64,000 bases of DNA from Otis tarda (GCA_026413225.1 CM048552.1:197934053-197998052); one strand, 5' to 3'. Numbered from the stretch's first letter, positions 1 through 14,803 are shown. Notes: generated by a model from the letters alone, not told the origin. Translations and numbers: made by a program.

Positions 1-1157
1 CTCACCTCAATATTTGTTGAAATTAATGAACAAGTGCAAAGTTTAAAAGGGCAGGAAATACTTAGAAGCACAAGTCAGTTCATATTTTTATACCACTTTA
101 TATGTCAGCTGCCCTTGATTTATATACAGGGCACTTTCATAAAATGTGGTGGCACCCACTTTGGGGCATTTTAAAGTTTGTTAATGGTATTTATTCAAAG
201 AAACCATTGTGACATCTGGAGATGGCTATTTAGCATTCAGATTATTAAGGTTTTCTAATAGTAGTGATGTTGTTGCTGTGATGGCCTGAGCATGTAACTG
301 AAGTGAGATGATATTGCTGGAAAAAGCAGACACTTGTTTGTGCCATTGTCCTCTTCTTCAGTCCTGAAAAAGAAGCAAATCTGAAAGTTTTGTATGCTTA
401 AAAGCTTGTCTTTTTTTTTCTCCGGCTATATCATTTGGTTTAATGGAAGTTAAGCCTTTGTTACAAATCTTGCCTTGCCATGTCAGTCATATAAACAGAA
501 TTTCAGGATATTTGACCTACAGAAGAATTCTGGGATGGGTGTATGGCACGGTGGTGCACAGATGTGCAACCATGCTGTAATCCCTGCCTCACTCGACTGT
601 AACTGCAGACAGTAGAGGAACATAGTAAACAGTACAGATACTGTGGTGGAATTTGGGCCCATACTTCCAAGAGATGAAAATATGCAGACTATTCAATGTC
701 TCCTGTTCTTACTTCTCTTCCTAGTTTCTGTACAGTTTCTCTTTCCTCATAGAATAGTGATGAACAGGCATGTAAGGACTCTTTCACATCATCAGATGTC
801 CTCTTTGGAAGCACTTTGAGCAAAGTTATTCTAGAAATACATTGGAAAAATAAGCTTTTGATATTTTTCTTGGCTGATACTCAGATGGAGGAAAAATAAG
901 TTCAGTTGTTAGCTCCGTTAATGTGTATGAAATCAGAAAAGGATTCAGGTTAGTTATATTTGAGCCTGGACCTGTTCTGCACTTGTAATTCTCCTCTTAC
1001 TTTTTCTTGATGTCCTGAAAACTGTACAACTTACTTAATGATATACTTCAGTGCAACATGAATTATGGGTTTGAAACAGAAATGTCTGGGGCCTGCATTT
1101 AAGCATGAAGTCCTGTCTTCTCAAAATAATTCATATAGAATAATAAAACTTGTTTCA
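1..1157. other. Presumed 5' intron of ARHGAP20; nothing recognised
   Basis: AT-rich, no long ORF and no recognisable repeat. It is called intron because the gene's N-terminal exons must lie upstream of 17567 and were not seen; it could also be 5' flanking DNA if those exons lie in the window unseen. Confidence 0.4.
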
Positions 1158-2039
1158 AGCTGAATTGAACTGTGATGTGGTTGACATGCTGGAGGGAAGG
1201 GATGCCATCCAGAGGGACCTTGACAGGCTGGAGAAGTGAGCCCATGCAAGCCTCATGAAGTTCAACAAGGCCAAGTGCAAGGTCCTGCACGTGGGTCAGG
1301 GCAATCCCAAGCACAAATACAGGCTGGGTGGAGAATGGATTCAGAGCAGCCCTGAGGAGAAGGACTTGGGAGTGCTGGTCTATGACAAGCTCAACATGAG
1401 CCAGCAATGTGCACTTGCAGCCCAGAAGGCCAACCGCATCCTGGGCTGCATCAAGAGAAGCGTGGCCAGCAGGTCAAGGGAGGTGATTCTGCCCCTCTAC
1501 TCTGTTCTGGTGAGACCCCACCTGGAGTACTGAATCCAGCTCTGGAGCCCCCAGCGTAAGAATGGCATGGGCCTGTTGGAGTGAGTCCGGAGGAGATCAT
1601 CCACAAAGATGATCAGCGGGCTGGAGCACCTCTCCTGTGAGGACAGGCTGAGAGAGTTGGGGCTGTTCAGCCTTGAGAAGAGGAGGCTCCTGGGAGATCT
1701 TATAGTGGCCTTCCAATGCCTAAAGGGGGCCTACAGGGAGGCTGGAGAGGGACTTTTGATGAGGGCATATTGTGATAGGACAAGGGGTAATGGCTTTAAA
1801 CTGGAAGAGGGTAGGTTTAGATTAGACATAAGTAAGAAACTCTTTACTGTGAGGGTGGTGAGGCACTGGAACAGGTTGCCCAGAGAAGTGGTGGATGCCC
1901 CATCCCTGGAAGTGTGGAAGGCCAGGTTGGATGGGGCTTTGAGCAACCTGATGTAGGTGTCCCTACCCATGGCAGGAGGGTTGGAACTAGATGATCATTA
2001 AGGTCCTTTCCAACCCAAACCATTCTATGACTCTATGAA
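1158..2039 (+). mobile_element. CR1 LINE, 5'-truncated, RT C-terminus and 3' UTR
   Basis: The + strand frame at 1255-1533 and 1609-1956 encodes the C-terminal part of the CR1 ORF2 reverse transcriptase ([36 protein letters not shown]). Both ORFs are in one frame, broken only by TGA at 1531-1533 and TGA at 1582-1584. The element ends with two copies of a CATTCTATGACTCTATGA-type repeat at about 2022-2039, the CR1 3' end. 5' truncation is usual for this family. It is a dead copy in presumed intron. Confidence 0.93.
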
Positions 2040-3099
2040 ATTTTCAGCCTTTGTTCTGCTGTCTCTCAAAACAATTTTCACATGTAACAAAGCCCAAGTT
2101 ACCAAGTTTCTGCTCTGCATTGGCACACTTCTGCTCACATCTTGTATACTTCACAAGGACAGCCAGATTCTGCGCTACAGTCTCTGGCAGCTTCCCTTTT
2201 CCTAATGCATGCCTCACCAGGTCTTTGAAAGGGATATTTTTACATGCTGAAACTTATTAATATAATTTCAGAATTTCTGAGTATGCATGACTATTTAGAG
2301 ATATGTATCTCTACACACTAAAGGTGTTAAAATATTGCTAGTTAAACTACTCTTTATTACAGCGTGAAGTGTGTTTATGATGTTATTTTGGTGCAAGCTA
2401 GAGGCAGAAGCTGTTTTCAAAAAAATAAGCCTAATTTTTAAAAGGTTTTATGAACAAATCTTTAAAGAACCTGAAAAGGAAGTACTAAACAGCCACCCCC
2501 ACCCAATTTTATTATTTAGCTTTTAAGATTGAAGAAATTAAAGGTAAAAACTGAGGATTTCACAAGTTTCCAAGGCGTTTTTTCACCTTCTGTATGTGGA
2601 AGCAGTGTTGTGCCATTCACGGAAAGGCTGCTCTTCCTTCTCCCAATGCACAGTAAGTGATTCTGGCATGTTATCTTCCAGGGCTCCTGTGCCAAATGCT
2701 AAATATCCCAGATAACGAAGATCATATGTGTAATCTAGTAATACATTCCACTTGGCGCTAGTCAAATACAGAGTGTTCCCAAAGTCTTGGACATTGTGTT
2801 TTCAGGGTTTTAGTCAGAAGATATGTGGATGATCCAAGCTATGTGACTAGATGAAGACAAAAATAGAGACTTTTAATAAATGTAAATTGCCAGAAGGCCT
2901 TAACTGTCTCTTTTTCACAGAGAAGATGAGTATTTGGTGTTTCAGGCAAATCCAATTGCAGGGAGGAAGGGAATAAAAGTTCATTGCAAGTAACTAACTT
3001 GCTAAGTAGGCATTTTGATTGTAATAATTTTGCTCATTCTTCACTGGTTTCTATGGTAGCGAATAATTTTGCCTAGCAAAATAATCTCCACAAGGCGCA
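2040..3099. other. Presumed 5' intron; nothing recognised
   Basis: No exon-like ORF and no clear repeat. A phrase at 2771-2790 (gtgttcccaaagtcttggac) recalls mariner-type ends but is too short to call. Confidence 0.4.
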
Positions 3100-4150
3100 T
3101 TTGGGTAGTGAGGCTCAGCACCTCGGTACAGTACAGGGGCATCGAGCAGGAGCGCCTGCCACCCCGTCGTGCTCCACAGCCATTTTATTTACCGGCTGTT
3201 GCAGGAGGAGACCTTTATGGGCACAGATGCTGCAGGCTGTCCCCTTGGCTGTCATGGTGTAGGTGGGTGTTGCTCTCATGCAGCCCCCAGGGGACCATAA
3301 CAGCTTTTCTTGGTTTGCAGGGCAGGAACAGCACCCACTTGGCTGAGGCCGCCCTGCTGCCAGGGTGTCTGTCCCTATCAGTCACCACAGCAAAACCTGT
3401 CATGCAGAGGAGTGGGACCCTTGGCCAAGGTCACCACAGCCTGGCTGATTGATGGTGCCATTGCTGGTGGCACATGGGGCATGGCCCAGGGCCACTCCAC
3501 CACAGGGCACGGCCCTGGGATGGTGTGAGACCGATGATGCCTCGTGGCTGAACCTGAGGGGCTTTGAGAGACAAAGACTGCCATGTTGTGCGTGTGCCCA
3601 TTTCTGTGTGTGCCTTACATGAGCGATCAGTGGGGGGTTTTGCCTCCGAAGCAGTTACACACTGCCAGCAGTGGTGGCACTGGGGAGAGATGGACTCAAA
3701 ACCGGACGGGAGGTAGCATGGCCAGATACTGTCCCAGCTTCCTTCCATTTCACATGTGAGTGTCGCAGTTTGAGTGGGAGGAGGTTTCCTTAAAGGCTGC
3801 AAAAGGGAGACGAGGGGAGAGGATAATGGGGTAACAAATCACTCTGAAACTGGTGCCGCGGCAGCAGGGGAAGATTTACAGTGTTCGAGGCAGAAGTGGC
3901 TGTCAGGCAGGCCAAGGCCCTGCCTGGGGGTTGCTCCCTGGTGTGGCCCTGCCACCCCATGGCTAGTGAGAGGCCGACTCGGGTCGCGGGGGGCCGGGTG
4001 GCTAACACTACGCATGCACACATACAACTGAAACAACATTTTTAAAGCCTCCTCCCCGTGCCCTCGGCCACCCAAATGGTGTGGTCACAAGAGATGAGGG
4101 CTCTTAAACGCCTCTGTTCACCCTTAGGGAGAGGCATGCCATGGAAGGGA
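3100..4150. other. GC-rich block in presumed 5' intron
   Basis: Distinctly richer in G and C than its flanks, with a CpG-bearing core at 3850-4000 (ccgcggcagc, gactcgggtcgcgggg). Several overlapping ORFs on both strands reach 127 residues, with low-complexity Pro/Ser/Gly composition and no recognised domain, so I do not call a gene. Confidence 0.5.
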
Positions 4151-5109
4151 GACCTTGCAAGGCAGTCTTTCTGAAGCCGCAGGGCTCGTGTTTTTTTGGG
4201 AAGCACAAGGGCTGTCACTATTGTCAGAGTTGTTCCCCCAGGTGCGAATCAAAGTGGCAGCAACCCAGGGGCAGCTCTGTGTCCTCTGCTCCTCATCTTA
4301 CAGCCCTTTGTCTGAGAGACTCCGATACGCTCAAGAATACAGAAGAGCCATTTTATGAAAGAAAGGAAGAAAAAGGGCAAAATCCCACAAAGTAGTGTGT
4401 CGCATTGTGAGGGACTAAGTACAGGCACTGCTCATTTTATCTTAACTTGTGATATTTCATAGCTTTTTCCATAAAGCTACAGCTCCAGGAGTCATGTGGT
4501 TATAAAAATCACAGTTTCATTAGAAATCAAGTTTCTAGTCATCAAGATGGAGGGAAAATCCTGTTCCTAAAGACTCAATCAACAAAGCAGATGAAAAGTT
4601 ATTTGCTTGTGGCTTTAATTTTTAGTTTTAATTCAGCCTCAAAACTTCTGATTTTTCTGAGATTTTCCATTTTATGAATAGTTATGATGTTTTAACATTT
4701 TAGGGTTAATCTGAATGGGCAGAAATCTCTGTATGAGAACTTCCCCAGATTTCTCCCCTCAGTGTGTCATGTTTCTCTGTGTATGGAAAGGATACATGAA
4801 AAATAGTGATTTTTTTTTTTAAACCCACTATTTTGTATCAAATTGCTCTTCCTTTTTAATGCAATTGCATATAATTAGAATAACTTGATATTGTACAAGT
4901 TATCATTTTTATAGTATTTCTAATTCATGCTTGATTTAAGCTAATTATGACACTGGAGTATTGTTCCCTTAAACCATGTACTTGAATGGAAAAGTTATTT
5001 TTACATAGTAATAGCTGGGGATAAAATTTTATTAACTGTTAACAAGGAACAAAGTGAACTTTCTGAGGCCTCAAATGGCCTTTTAACTCAGAGATTGGCA
5101 TTCCTATCC

Positions 5110-5184
5110 CCCCCCCGCTGTGTTTTTTCTGTTTTGTTTTGTATGTGAGCATGTGTGTGTATGTGTGCATATGTTTGTTTTTGA
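5110..5184. repeat. Poly-C and (TG)n-rich simple repeat
   Basis: A run of nine C bases, then TTTTG repeats and an interrupted TG tract (gtgtgtgtatgtgtgcatatg). Confidence 0.7.
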
Positions 5185-8100
5185 TAAAACCCATCAGTTC
5201 TTCATTTATGACATACAAACTGGCTTATAGTGATGTTTGTACATCTGGAGATCAAAATGAGCTGCAGCTCTTGGAGATGTGCTGCCTTTTTTATTAAAGA
5301 AAAAGGACTAGAGGTAAAAAGAAGGAAGGCTTGGAAGCAGGGTTTTGGAAGGATTGGAGTTTAAATGAGGGATTAATTTTACAATAAATGACTAATAGTT
5401 TAACACTAGTGCTTTAAGCTGATTTCCCTTTGGATATAGTTGTGACAATTTTAAGACAAGACAGCGAGGGGCACCAGGATGAGCACAGGACTCTGCTTGT
5501 CCAGATGTCTCACTGTCCACATGTGCTTTTGGCCACGGCCCATTTTGGGGGCTTTTTGGATTAGGCCTTGAGGTCTGGCAAAATGCAGCTGTTGTCCAGC
5601 CATTGTGTATCCCTGATTTTAGACAATAAAATCTCTGCCAAAAGACAGTCTGGCCAAGCACTTTGGGCAGCAGCATACCTGAGGAAATCACAGATCGACT
5701 CACTCAGACTGCTTTGCGATCATTTATCTTGTGTAAACAAGCAGAAAACCTCTAACGATGTGCAGGGTGATGTGCAGCCTCTGGTGCTCTCACCTCTGAC
5801 AAGGGCCAGCATTAAATATGCATTGAACTCTCCTCCTGGCTGATACAACATCACGTCTCCTGGTCCAGTTCCTTCCTTGTGGTGCACAAAACTGCTGGTG
5901 AGGAGTTTTTAATCACACCATGGGAGTAACAGTCTGTCTTTAGATTTCTTCTGTGTCTTAAGTGTTTGAGTACCAGGGGCTAGATCCAATAAAGGATAAT
6001 AAGGCTCAAGGGCAAGATGTGGGAGTAATTTAGATACCTAAATCTAAAATCATGACTTTAAAAAAATATAATCTCAGTGACTGCCTGATCTCCCAAACAC
6101 CTGGAGTTGTGCTTTTGCACATCCCAGCATGGCATGACTGTTGGCAGCACTGGACATGTCTGTGTCAAAGAACTAAACACTGCTTTGTGAGAAGCTCTCT
6201 TGTCTACAGATCCTGTTTAACCTGACCAGGCAAGAGCAAGGCCCTCGCAAAAGCAGTTGGAAATGTTGCTGTCTTTTAATCCTCTGGCCTAGTCCACTTT
6301 TCTGGAGTGTTTTTTAATAATTGTTTAGGGCAATAGTTTACGAATATGCAGTATCAGGCTTGAAGTGGGCAGAAGTCTGGCTCATCAGGTATTCTGGCAG
6401 GGAGAGACCATGGTCTCTGTTGCAACCAAGGTTTGTGCCATCAAGCAAGCTTAGTGTAAGCTATGCTAGGCTTTTCTAGCCTGCTCCTTAGGCAGGTCCC
6501 CACAGACCTCCACTGTTCTTTGTGAAACTGCTGGCCTTCAAGTCACTGCTTTCGATGGATCACCCAGGTTCAGCTCTCTGCCTCTTTAGGCAATTCATGT
6601 CCTTCCCAAAAGAGTGATGTAACTACTAAAGGAGTGGGTAGTGAGAGTGAGTGGAGACTTTTCTTCTCCATCCTGCAGTTGAAGGTGGGCCGCTATGCAG
6701 AAAGACATGCGATATTCCTGGGACTAAAATTCTTGTGTTCTTAGGAGCAAGCCTGGCTCTGTAGATGAATGGTAAAAGCATTTACCTGGGAGGGAAAAAG
6801 GCCTATGTCTGTTCCCAGGATTATTTTTGCATATCACCCACTGACACATGCGTGTTAAGCCTGTCCTGTCCCCTATCTGAAAGTGGTTGTAAGTACTGAG
6901 ATGAGTGTGCTTGTTTGGATCCTTGCACGCTCTATAGGGAGCCTGTGCACTGAACGCAGGCTGCTTTCACTGGGAGTAGGTATCTCCGTACATCTTTGTG
7001 CATCCTAGGTCTTCACAGCAGCATTATACAGAAAATGCAGAAAAGAATGGTAAAGACCTTCACCTGAATGAATAAGCAGAGCTGAGGTGTTTTCATCCAC
7101 ATTCCTCTCTGCATTTTGTTCTGGTAGTAAAACTGTATCCAATATCTTATAAGGCATCTGGTTTGTTAGAGCTCCTCTGGAGACACATTGGGTTGCTGAG
7201 CTCCTCACCAAGGAACCTCACACTCAGTCCCCTCAGTTTTGCTGTCCAAGAGCAGGACAGGTTTCCCGGTGGGTGGTGTGCCAAGTGTGACATGCATTTC
7301 TACAAGCAGGTCACTAATCAGACATGGGCAAGCTCTTCTGGTGTATCAAAGGCTCAAGTAAACATAGAGAAAAACGTCATCATGAGAAAGGCTCTTGTGT
7401 TTTCCCGTTCTCCAGGCTGCCGTTCGTTGCAGGTAACCGGCCTGCGCCCGCTTCTCCCTTACGTAAAGTAATTGCGATCGTGTGCAGGGATGTGGGAAAT
7501 CCTCTAACAGCTTTTTTCTCCCACTCTGGTCACTGGTGGAATAGAAACCTCTAGCTAATCTGCTGGAGTAGCTATGTGAAAAACTCGAACTCGTTGAATA
7601 TGTAGGCCGTTAGTTATAGGAGAGCAAACAGGTGCTTGTGGCTGCAACTAATTTGTCTGCTGGCTGTTCATAAGGAATCTGGGTCATTACACTTGCAATA
7701 GCTGGCAGCAGCAGGCATATCAAGTAATCTCTTCACTGTAATAGGATAATTCCTGTGCTGTAGTACTAGTATCAAAATATGGTTTAAAGTCCTTGAGGCA
7801 AACCAAAGCCAGATTTGTTCCTGTTACAGCTGGGACAGGTGCAGTGAAGTGACAATCCCACCTTCTGTGTGGCACTTGTATCGTCATCCCTCATAGGGAA
7901 ACGATCCTTAAAAACTTAAGCCAGTACAAGAGCTGGGCAGATTCTCCCTTCACATCTGCGGTGGAGCTTTCTGGAGTTCACCCCACTGTGTCCTGCAGTT
8001 GTGGGGATATAGGCAAGGCCGGGCAGCGGCGGCTTCAATGAGAGCTGCAGCTTGCGGGAGGATAAAGCGTGGTGAAGGGGCTTATCTTTTAAAGGCAGTG

Positions 8101-10129
8101 CTTGGAGCTATTTATAGGTCACTTTGTATGTGATTACTTTGTTTATAATCAGCAAGTTTTCTCCTGAAAAAAAAGGGCAATCAAGGAACAGCAGCTGGTG
8201 GATTTCAGATTTGCTTTACCTGGCCACATATTTGAAGTCCTGCACTGTTTTGAATGCATTTGTTTTTCTTAAAGCTCCTTGTTGCCTGACTGCGGAGTCT
8301 ACCCAGGTGTCATGAGCTGAGGAAGGGAAGAGCCTAGCTGAATTCCTTCTTGAAGAATGGGAAAATCAGAGGCTAAAGGGGAATGACTGTTCAGCAATGA
8401 GACTTTGAGAGACCATGAGCAGCCCCCCTGGTATTACTCGATAATTGTGTGAGGTGACTGACAAGCAATAAACCTAGGCAGTCACCGAGAAAATGCTGTT
8501 TCCCTGTTAAAAGGACACGGTCACACAAGTGCCTTGTTCTTGCCCATCTACAGCCTGCGTAACACGTAGCTGCAGACAACAGGGTAGGCAGATACTCACA
8601 CATGGGCTCACTGACACCCATGCGTGATGGTCCAGAGGGGATTTCTAAAGATGCCCACACCAATCTTTTCTCATGTGCACCTCAGCTTGAAATAACCTGT
8701 TTCTGCAGAGGTCTGCAGCATGTCCTGGCTCTTTTTGGTAGCCCAGAATTCCTGGCTATTACATGACCAACGCTGAACTCTTTTAATACAGCTTGCAAGA
8801 AGATGTTTGAAACACTGTTTTGAAAGATAAGTTAATTTTGTCCGTGAGGTAACTCAAAATCAATGGAATTAAGCAAGGTTTTTAAATGTCCCAATTGTGA
8901 TTAAGTGGGATTAAATGTCTCAACAGTGATTACTGCTTCCCCCCAAAAAATAAGGTAGGACAGAAACCTTATCCCTTCAGGCTACTGACATAATACTGGA
9001 TCCTCCTAGGGGGACACTGGTGAAACTGAGATGCTCTCTTGTGTGCCTCCTTGGAATGGGTAGGAAGGAGCTGAGGTGGAAGTGGCAAAGGTAGCCTGTG
9101 CCTCCAGACTTCTTGTAGGCCATGAGAAGCTCTGCAAGGCCCAGACAACCATGATGCAGATCTACAGTGCTGGAGTGTTAAGTTCTGGCCTTTTTTTTTT
9201 GCCTTTTGCTCTTCCTGTTTTCTCTCTCTGCTTCGCTCGTCACTTTTATCCATGACTTTTTTCATCTGAACAACAAAATTTTTTGTCTAGGTAGACAATA
9301 CCTGAAATAGCATTTCCCTGGTGCAACTGAAATGGTAGAGCAACTCAAGGTGGTGGTGCTAGGTCACTCAGTAAAAATGAGTGGGAACTGCAGTGGGGAA
9401 CAGAGGATCGATTCTTCCAAAGGCCAAAAAAGGTTTTATTGACTTCTGCACATAAATATGTCCTGCCCCAAACCTCTACCTTGCTCAGGGGAACTTGGAT
9501 TAAAACCCCTTGAACTTGTTGATTGCTAGCAGAGCTGTATGGCAGGACTGGAGGACACCCACACTGCAACAGCTTTTCAGTAGGATTTAAATAACTTGCA
9601 CTAAAGTATTTTCTCATGGAAATAGGCAAAACATGACTGAAACGTGTGGTGCTAATTTATACCAATAGAGAATTTTGCTCTTGTGCTAAATTTTCAGAGT
9701 AAACACCTTGCAGCTGTTTTTTAAAATAAAACAAAAAACCTTGGAAGCAAACCAAACCACAAGCCTGTTTCCTGTCTCCGTCCACCATGCTGTAGTACAT
9801 ATTTGCTCTGCAGAGAATATTGTCCTTTTGGCGATGCAGGTATTACTTAAGTGCAGCTTGTTTTCAGTTAAGCTGCCAAGCTTCCATCCTGAAATGTGTG
9901 AGGATTTTTTTTTTTAATGATGCATTTTACCCTACAGCTATGTGGTATTTTACTGCAAGCCTTAATCGTTTACTGATTTTTGGAAGACTACAGAAAAATA
10001 ATACAGTTACGTGCCTCAACACCTTGAACATTTAGGGTAAACCATGTTATTCATCATAATATTTTTTTATTACTTTTAATAAGATTTTGACATCATGCAA
10101 AGATCATTTCAGATAATTACAAAACAATC

Positions 10130-10172
10130 TTTAGAATCGTAGAATAATTTAAGTTGGAATATTTTCTCAATG
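10130..10172 (-). mobile_element. Possible decayed CR1 3' end
   Basis: The string TTAGAATCGTAGAATAATTT followed by AAGTTGGAATATTTTC resembles the reverse complement of the CR1 tail (TAGAATCATAGAATCATTTA, GGTTGGAAAAGACC) with several changes. Too short to be sure. Confidence 0.4.
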
Positions 10173-13100
10173 TATTTTGAATTAAAATGTGTACACTGAC
10201 TTTTAGAAGCAGGAGAGTGAGTGGTACCTGATTTCCTTACATATATGTGGTAGCTCTGATTTCTGCCCTAAAATGTAAATTTATCTATTTATCTGAGCAA
10301 AACTTGCTCCCAGCCTCTATTAATATTAATCTTCCTTCTGTTGTCCAGGCTTGTGCTTGCCTTGCCTGTGCTGGAGAGGGGGTTGTGGTGCATTTTGATC
10401 TGAAAGCTCTTTGACTCTCTTGGGACTCCCTGCTTTGTCTCGGGTGCAGTGTTTGCTGCTGCAGCTTATGGAGGTCCAGCCGCTTGCGCGGGTAGAGTGA
10501 GGACAGCCCTGTGCTGGAGGCTGGGAACTGGGGCCGAAGGCTTCCTGTGAAAGCTACAGGCACAGTCCCTAAGGGTAAACACGGGGGAGAGAGGTGACTG
10601 CCTCGGATCTCTTCAAATACATTACTCATAAAAAAAGAACTTTCAACCAGTAAAGCACACCTACAAAGTAGGAGCAAGCATTTTAATACTCAGTAACTAA
10701 TGCTCTTTGAAAAACCGAGCAGATCTCACTTGTTTCATTGTACTGTACGCAATGGTGATGGCCTAGGGGACTTTAACAGAGTGCTGCAGAAAATAGACTT
10801 GCTATTTCTGGAATGCTGCACTGTTTTCAGAAAGTGCTGCTTCAACTGTGTAAGATCTACCATAGATAACAACAAGCAAACATGCCCGGCATCCTCAGAA
10901 AGAAGCTCCTTTAGCATAGCAGGGATCAAGTTGACAGCAGATTTTCAGAAATGGGTTGGCAGCCCATGTGATTAAGAGAGTTTTATGCTTGCCTACCCAA
11001 GTCCCTTCTATAAATAGCCAGCGTAAGATTACAACAGCGTGCTAACTTTGTGTCGGCCCGTATCTTAACTGCCACTTTCCTGGAAAACACTCCTACCCTC
11101 CAGGCTGATACTTTTTGTGCTTACTTTCACCCTCCAGGTATAATTATTATTTATTAAAATAAAATATAATATAAACTTAGATGAAATGCATAATCTGAAT
11201 CATGAGTAGTTGAAGTGGAAAGATCCTGAGCACGTGGGTGACTCGCCGAGGGCGCTGGTCGTGGCAAGAAGGCAGTGACAGTGGGAACTAGTTAGCACCT
11301 TTAAGAATGCAGAGGATTTTTTAAAAGATATATTCTGCCTGTCTAAATAGAGCTCTGAGCTGCAGATTGCTCCATGTGGGTGAGCCTTGTCTGTGTGGAG
11401 CCTTGTTCATGGCGAAAGGAGCTGCGAGTGCTCAGCGCTGAAGCCAGCGGATCTTCGGGTGGCCATGCCAAGCAGGTCATGGGGACAGCAGTAGTGGGCT
11501 GAGCCTGTCATGGGAACCGGGCCTGGCTGTTGGCATCCCTGTTTTCAGCTGCTTACTCTGTCTATAAATGGTTTGTGAGTTTGTGCCAAGCCAGAAGCCA
11601 TGTCACAAGGACATCTCCAGCTAGATAGCATTAATGTGCAGAACTGTGTAGTATCTCCCAGTTTCTGCCCCTTTCCATCTACAGCTGGTCTGGGCAAATG
11701 ATCAGGTACCTACACTGGGCTTTGCTTGTTCCACAGCTGTTCTTCAAAGACAAAGTCTTTGATAAATTTCGGAAGTAGATTTGCTTGTGTGTAAAGCAGT
11801 TGTAGCCTCCTTCCTCTCCCCAGCCTTTCTAGCATGGGAAGTCACTTTTCAAGCCATGTGCTTTAGTGAGCTGTCAGCATGATAGAGGCTAAATTCATCA
11901 GCAGCATGAACAGGACCATCCCTGTTGTCTTGTGTTCAGTTCCAAGCTTGGCCATTTGGTTTCAGCGCACAAGAAAAGCTCTTCTTTCACTTCATTTTTC
12001 ACTCTTCTAGCATACCGAACATGATGATCTGTTACCATGATTTTGTCAAGTTGGCTAGGATATGGTACAAGCTATGTCCAAACTATCGTTTAGGATGAAA
12101 TTAGATAGGTGTTGAAGTTCTGAAATATTAATATTGCACTTGAGTGCACTATAAGCAGCCCTGCAAGGCAGATCAGTACTCACTGCTGTGTTACAGGTTT
12201 GGGGTTTTTTTCCCACCTTATCTCAGGAGAGACTTGGAGCTCTTGCACACCAAATTTGAGCTCTTTTCTTTTGGTTGGTTAAAGAATTGTTCTAAATACC
12301 ATATTAAGTTAATTATCTTGAATGCAAAATACCCTCTAGCTACACGATATGGGTAATATGTCTTATGTGTTAAAGGATTTGCAGCAGTAAACCATCTTGG
12401 CTTCCAAGCTGAAGTTAGCAGGGCCTGCCTCATTAGCAAAAGTAGGAAGCAAGCATCTATTAAGCTGCTATTGAAGTTCCTTCTCACAGGAATTTTTAGG
12501 AGCTTAAGAGTCTGAGTAGGAGGCACAGGAAAAAAAAAAGTGCAAATACTGTTACCTTATTTCCAATATAAGCTCTATTAAGAAAATTAAGGAACTTAAC
12601 TTCTAGATCAGACTTGCTTTTGAGAATATCTCTGCTGGCCACAAATCACATGATGTCCCTAACTGATAAATCCATTTTGGCAAAAATCTGTAATGTGTGT
12701 GGGGCTGCAGACGTTTCTTACTGTGCAATTAGCTGCTGTTTTCACTAGCCTCGAAAGGAGGTGAAGAGCTCGTACTCCTCTCAGTGGGTTGCTCTCGCCC
12801 AATGCTGTGACTCAGTGATGGCAAGGTAAATGCTTTACTGAGAGATGCTGAAGCTGAAAATTCATTGGCATTATTTTTCCTAAAATGTAAAGTACTGGTT
12901 CCTTGGAGCCGTCCAAAAGTGGCCTTTGAGATACACAAAATAAGTCTATTGTCTCTGAACACCATGAGGAGAGTTGGCATGTGCTCTGCTTTGGTGGTCT
13001 CTCTAGCCTGTAGCCAAAACAAGGTTAGGTTTAAGCCGCAAACTGCAAGCTCTATGTGTGTAGGCACAAAACTGGAAAGAGCTTCTGGTCCTTACCGGGA

Positions 13101-14760
13101 TTTCAGCACTGGCATAAGCATGCAGTATTTTTGCTTATGGTACCTATGTGTGAAATGAGTATAGACTAAGTTATGCACTGTGAGAGGAATTTGGAAAGGT
13201 ATTACATATGTGTGTTTGACAGACCAAGCTCAGCCTCTCATATGGCTGGGCTGACTCAGATTTCAGGCCTTTTGAATAGCTGCCATTTTACTGCTTTGCT
13301 AATGAAAAGGTGCATTTCCCACCTACCTCTTGTGAAGGACTTCAGAGGTTAAGGAGCAAAATGATATTTTATTTCAATAGGTATCCGTCATGCAGAGAGC
13401 ACTGGTGCTGCATCATAAGAGGAAATTGACTTCTGTGGCTGCAGAGATATCATCAGCGGAGAGAAGTTCTGGCAGAGAACAATAACCAAAACAACAGCCT
13501 GAGATTTAGGATGGAGCATGAGCAGTCTCACTGTGAGAAGGATGTCATATAGCTGAGACACCTGCAATAGCTCATTGCATTTTAGGTACCTTGGAACAGA
13601 TTGTTCCCAGAGGCATCTTATAGCTCAGTATAAGTCATAGGTAGGCTGAAGTCACCATCAACTGAAATCAAGGGAAAGCTTCCCATTGGCATAAATGACA
13701 TTTGGATCATGAATTTAGTAACCACTTAACATGGACTGTTAAATTCTTCTTTGGAAAGTATTATTTCTTTAATTGTTTTCTCTACAAATAGAGAATAAAG
13801 CTGACATCTCTGTCTCCATCACCAAGAATAAATATTTTGGGGGTCATGCCATTCAGGTATCAGTTTTACTGAGAAACCCCAAGGAAGCTCTGCAGGAGGA
13901 AGAAGAAGTATTTTTTGTGCTTTTGTGGTTTCTGGTAAATATAGGATTGATGAAGTGAGCAGTGATGTGTTTGCTTTCACACTGAATGCAACAGGAACGT
14001 ATTTTTCGGTGTTTGGCTGACTCCTTTGAATTTCAACTTCATAGATTACACCTACAAAATTGAAGACTTCTTTTAAATCACTGTATCTTTTGAATAGCCA
14101 CAAAATGCCTATTTTGATTAATTTGAAAAATAATAGGTGTAAAAATTTCTCCGGAAATGTCAGGAGAAAAATCTTCAATTATCTTTCTGCTAATTTCAGC
14201 TAGTACAGTGATTTTAGTGATTTTAGTCTTTTCCTGAGTAACTCAAGAATATATCCGTAGATATCCTCAAATTACAGAATTTACTCCTTGATTAAAACCA
14301 CACATGGAAATTTCAGACCCCAAAAATGGTACTTTTAGTAAGAAATGTCCACTTGAGACTAGAGAGTTACGATGGCGAAGTCATCTAAACGTCAGTATCA
14401 GCCTTGCTTCTACACAAAGTGGGACATGACTGAGTGCTGACTCTGCAGGATATCCCCATCTTTCAGGAATCAGTTCACAGTTCCGTTTTAACAAACCGGG
14501 ATGATGGCTTTTTTTTCTGCCAAACTGGAAAGATGTTACTTTGTGGGGTTTTTACATGTGTTAATCATAGAATGACTTTTAGGAGAACACAGGGAAGCCA
14601 GAGAAGGCCGTGCATCACCGACTTTTACTTTTAAAATTATATCAGAAATCATGTTGGATTAAGTACTGAGTTTTGCATAATTTTATTAAAAGGAATTTTC
14701 AGAGAATCAGTATTTGAGTTCTTAGAACTTTTTCAAAATTAAACCCATTTAATGGCCAGG

Positions 14761-14803
14761 AAAACTGGTGAGCCATTAAAAACTGGTGAGCCATTAAAAA
14801 CTG
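14761..14803. repeat. 18-bp tandem repeat, 2.4 copies
   Basis: Two exact copies of AAAACTGGTGAGCCATTA followed by AAAACTG. Short local tandem duplication in presumed intron. Confidence 0.9.

Noticed and set aside
7324..7554. Basic ORF (MGKLFWCIKGSSKHREKR) considered as an alternative first exon of ARHGAP20
   Set aside because: No donor with a phase that joins exon A was evident, and it does not resemble the known N-terminus.
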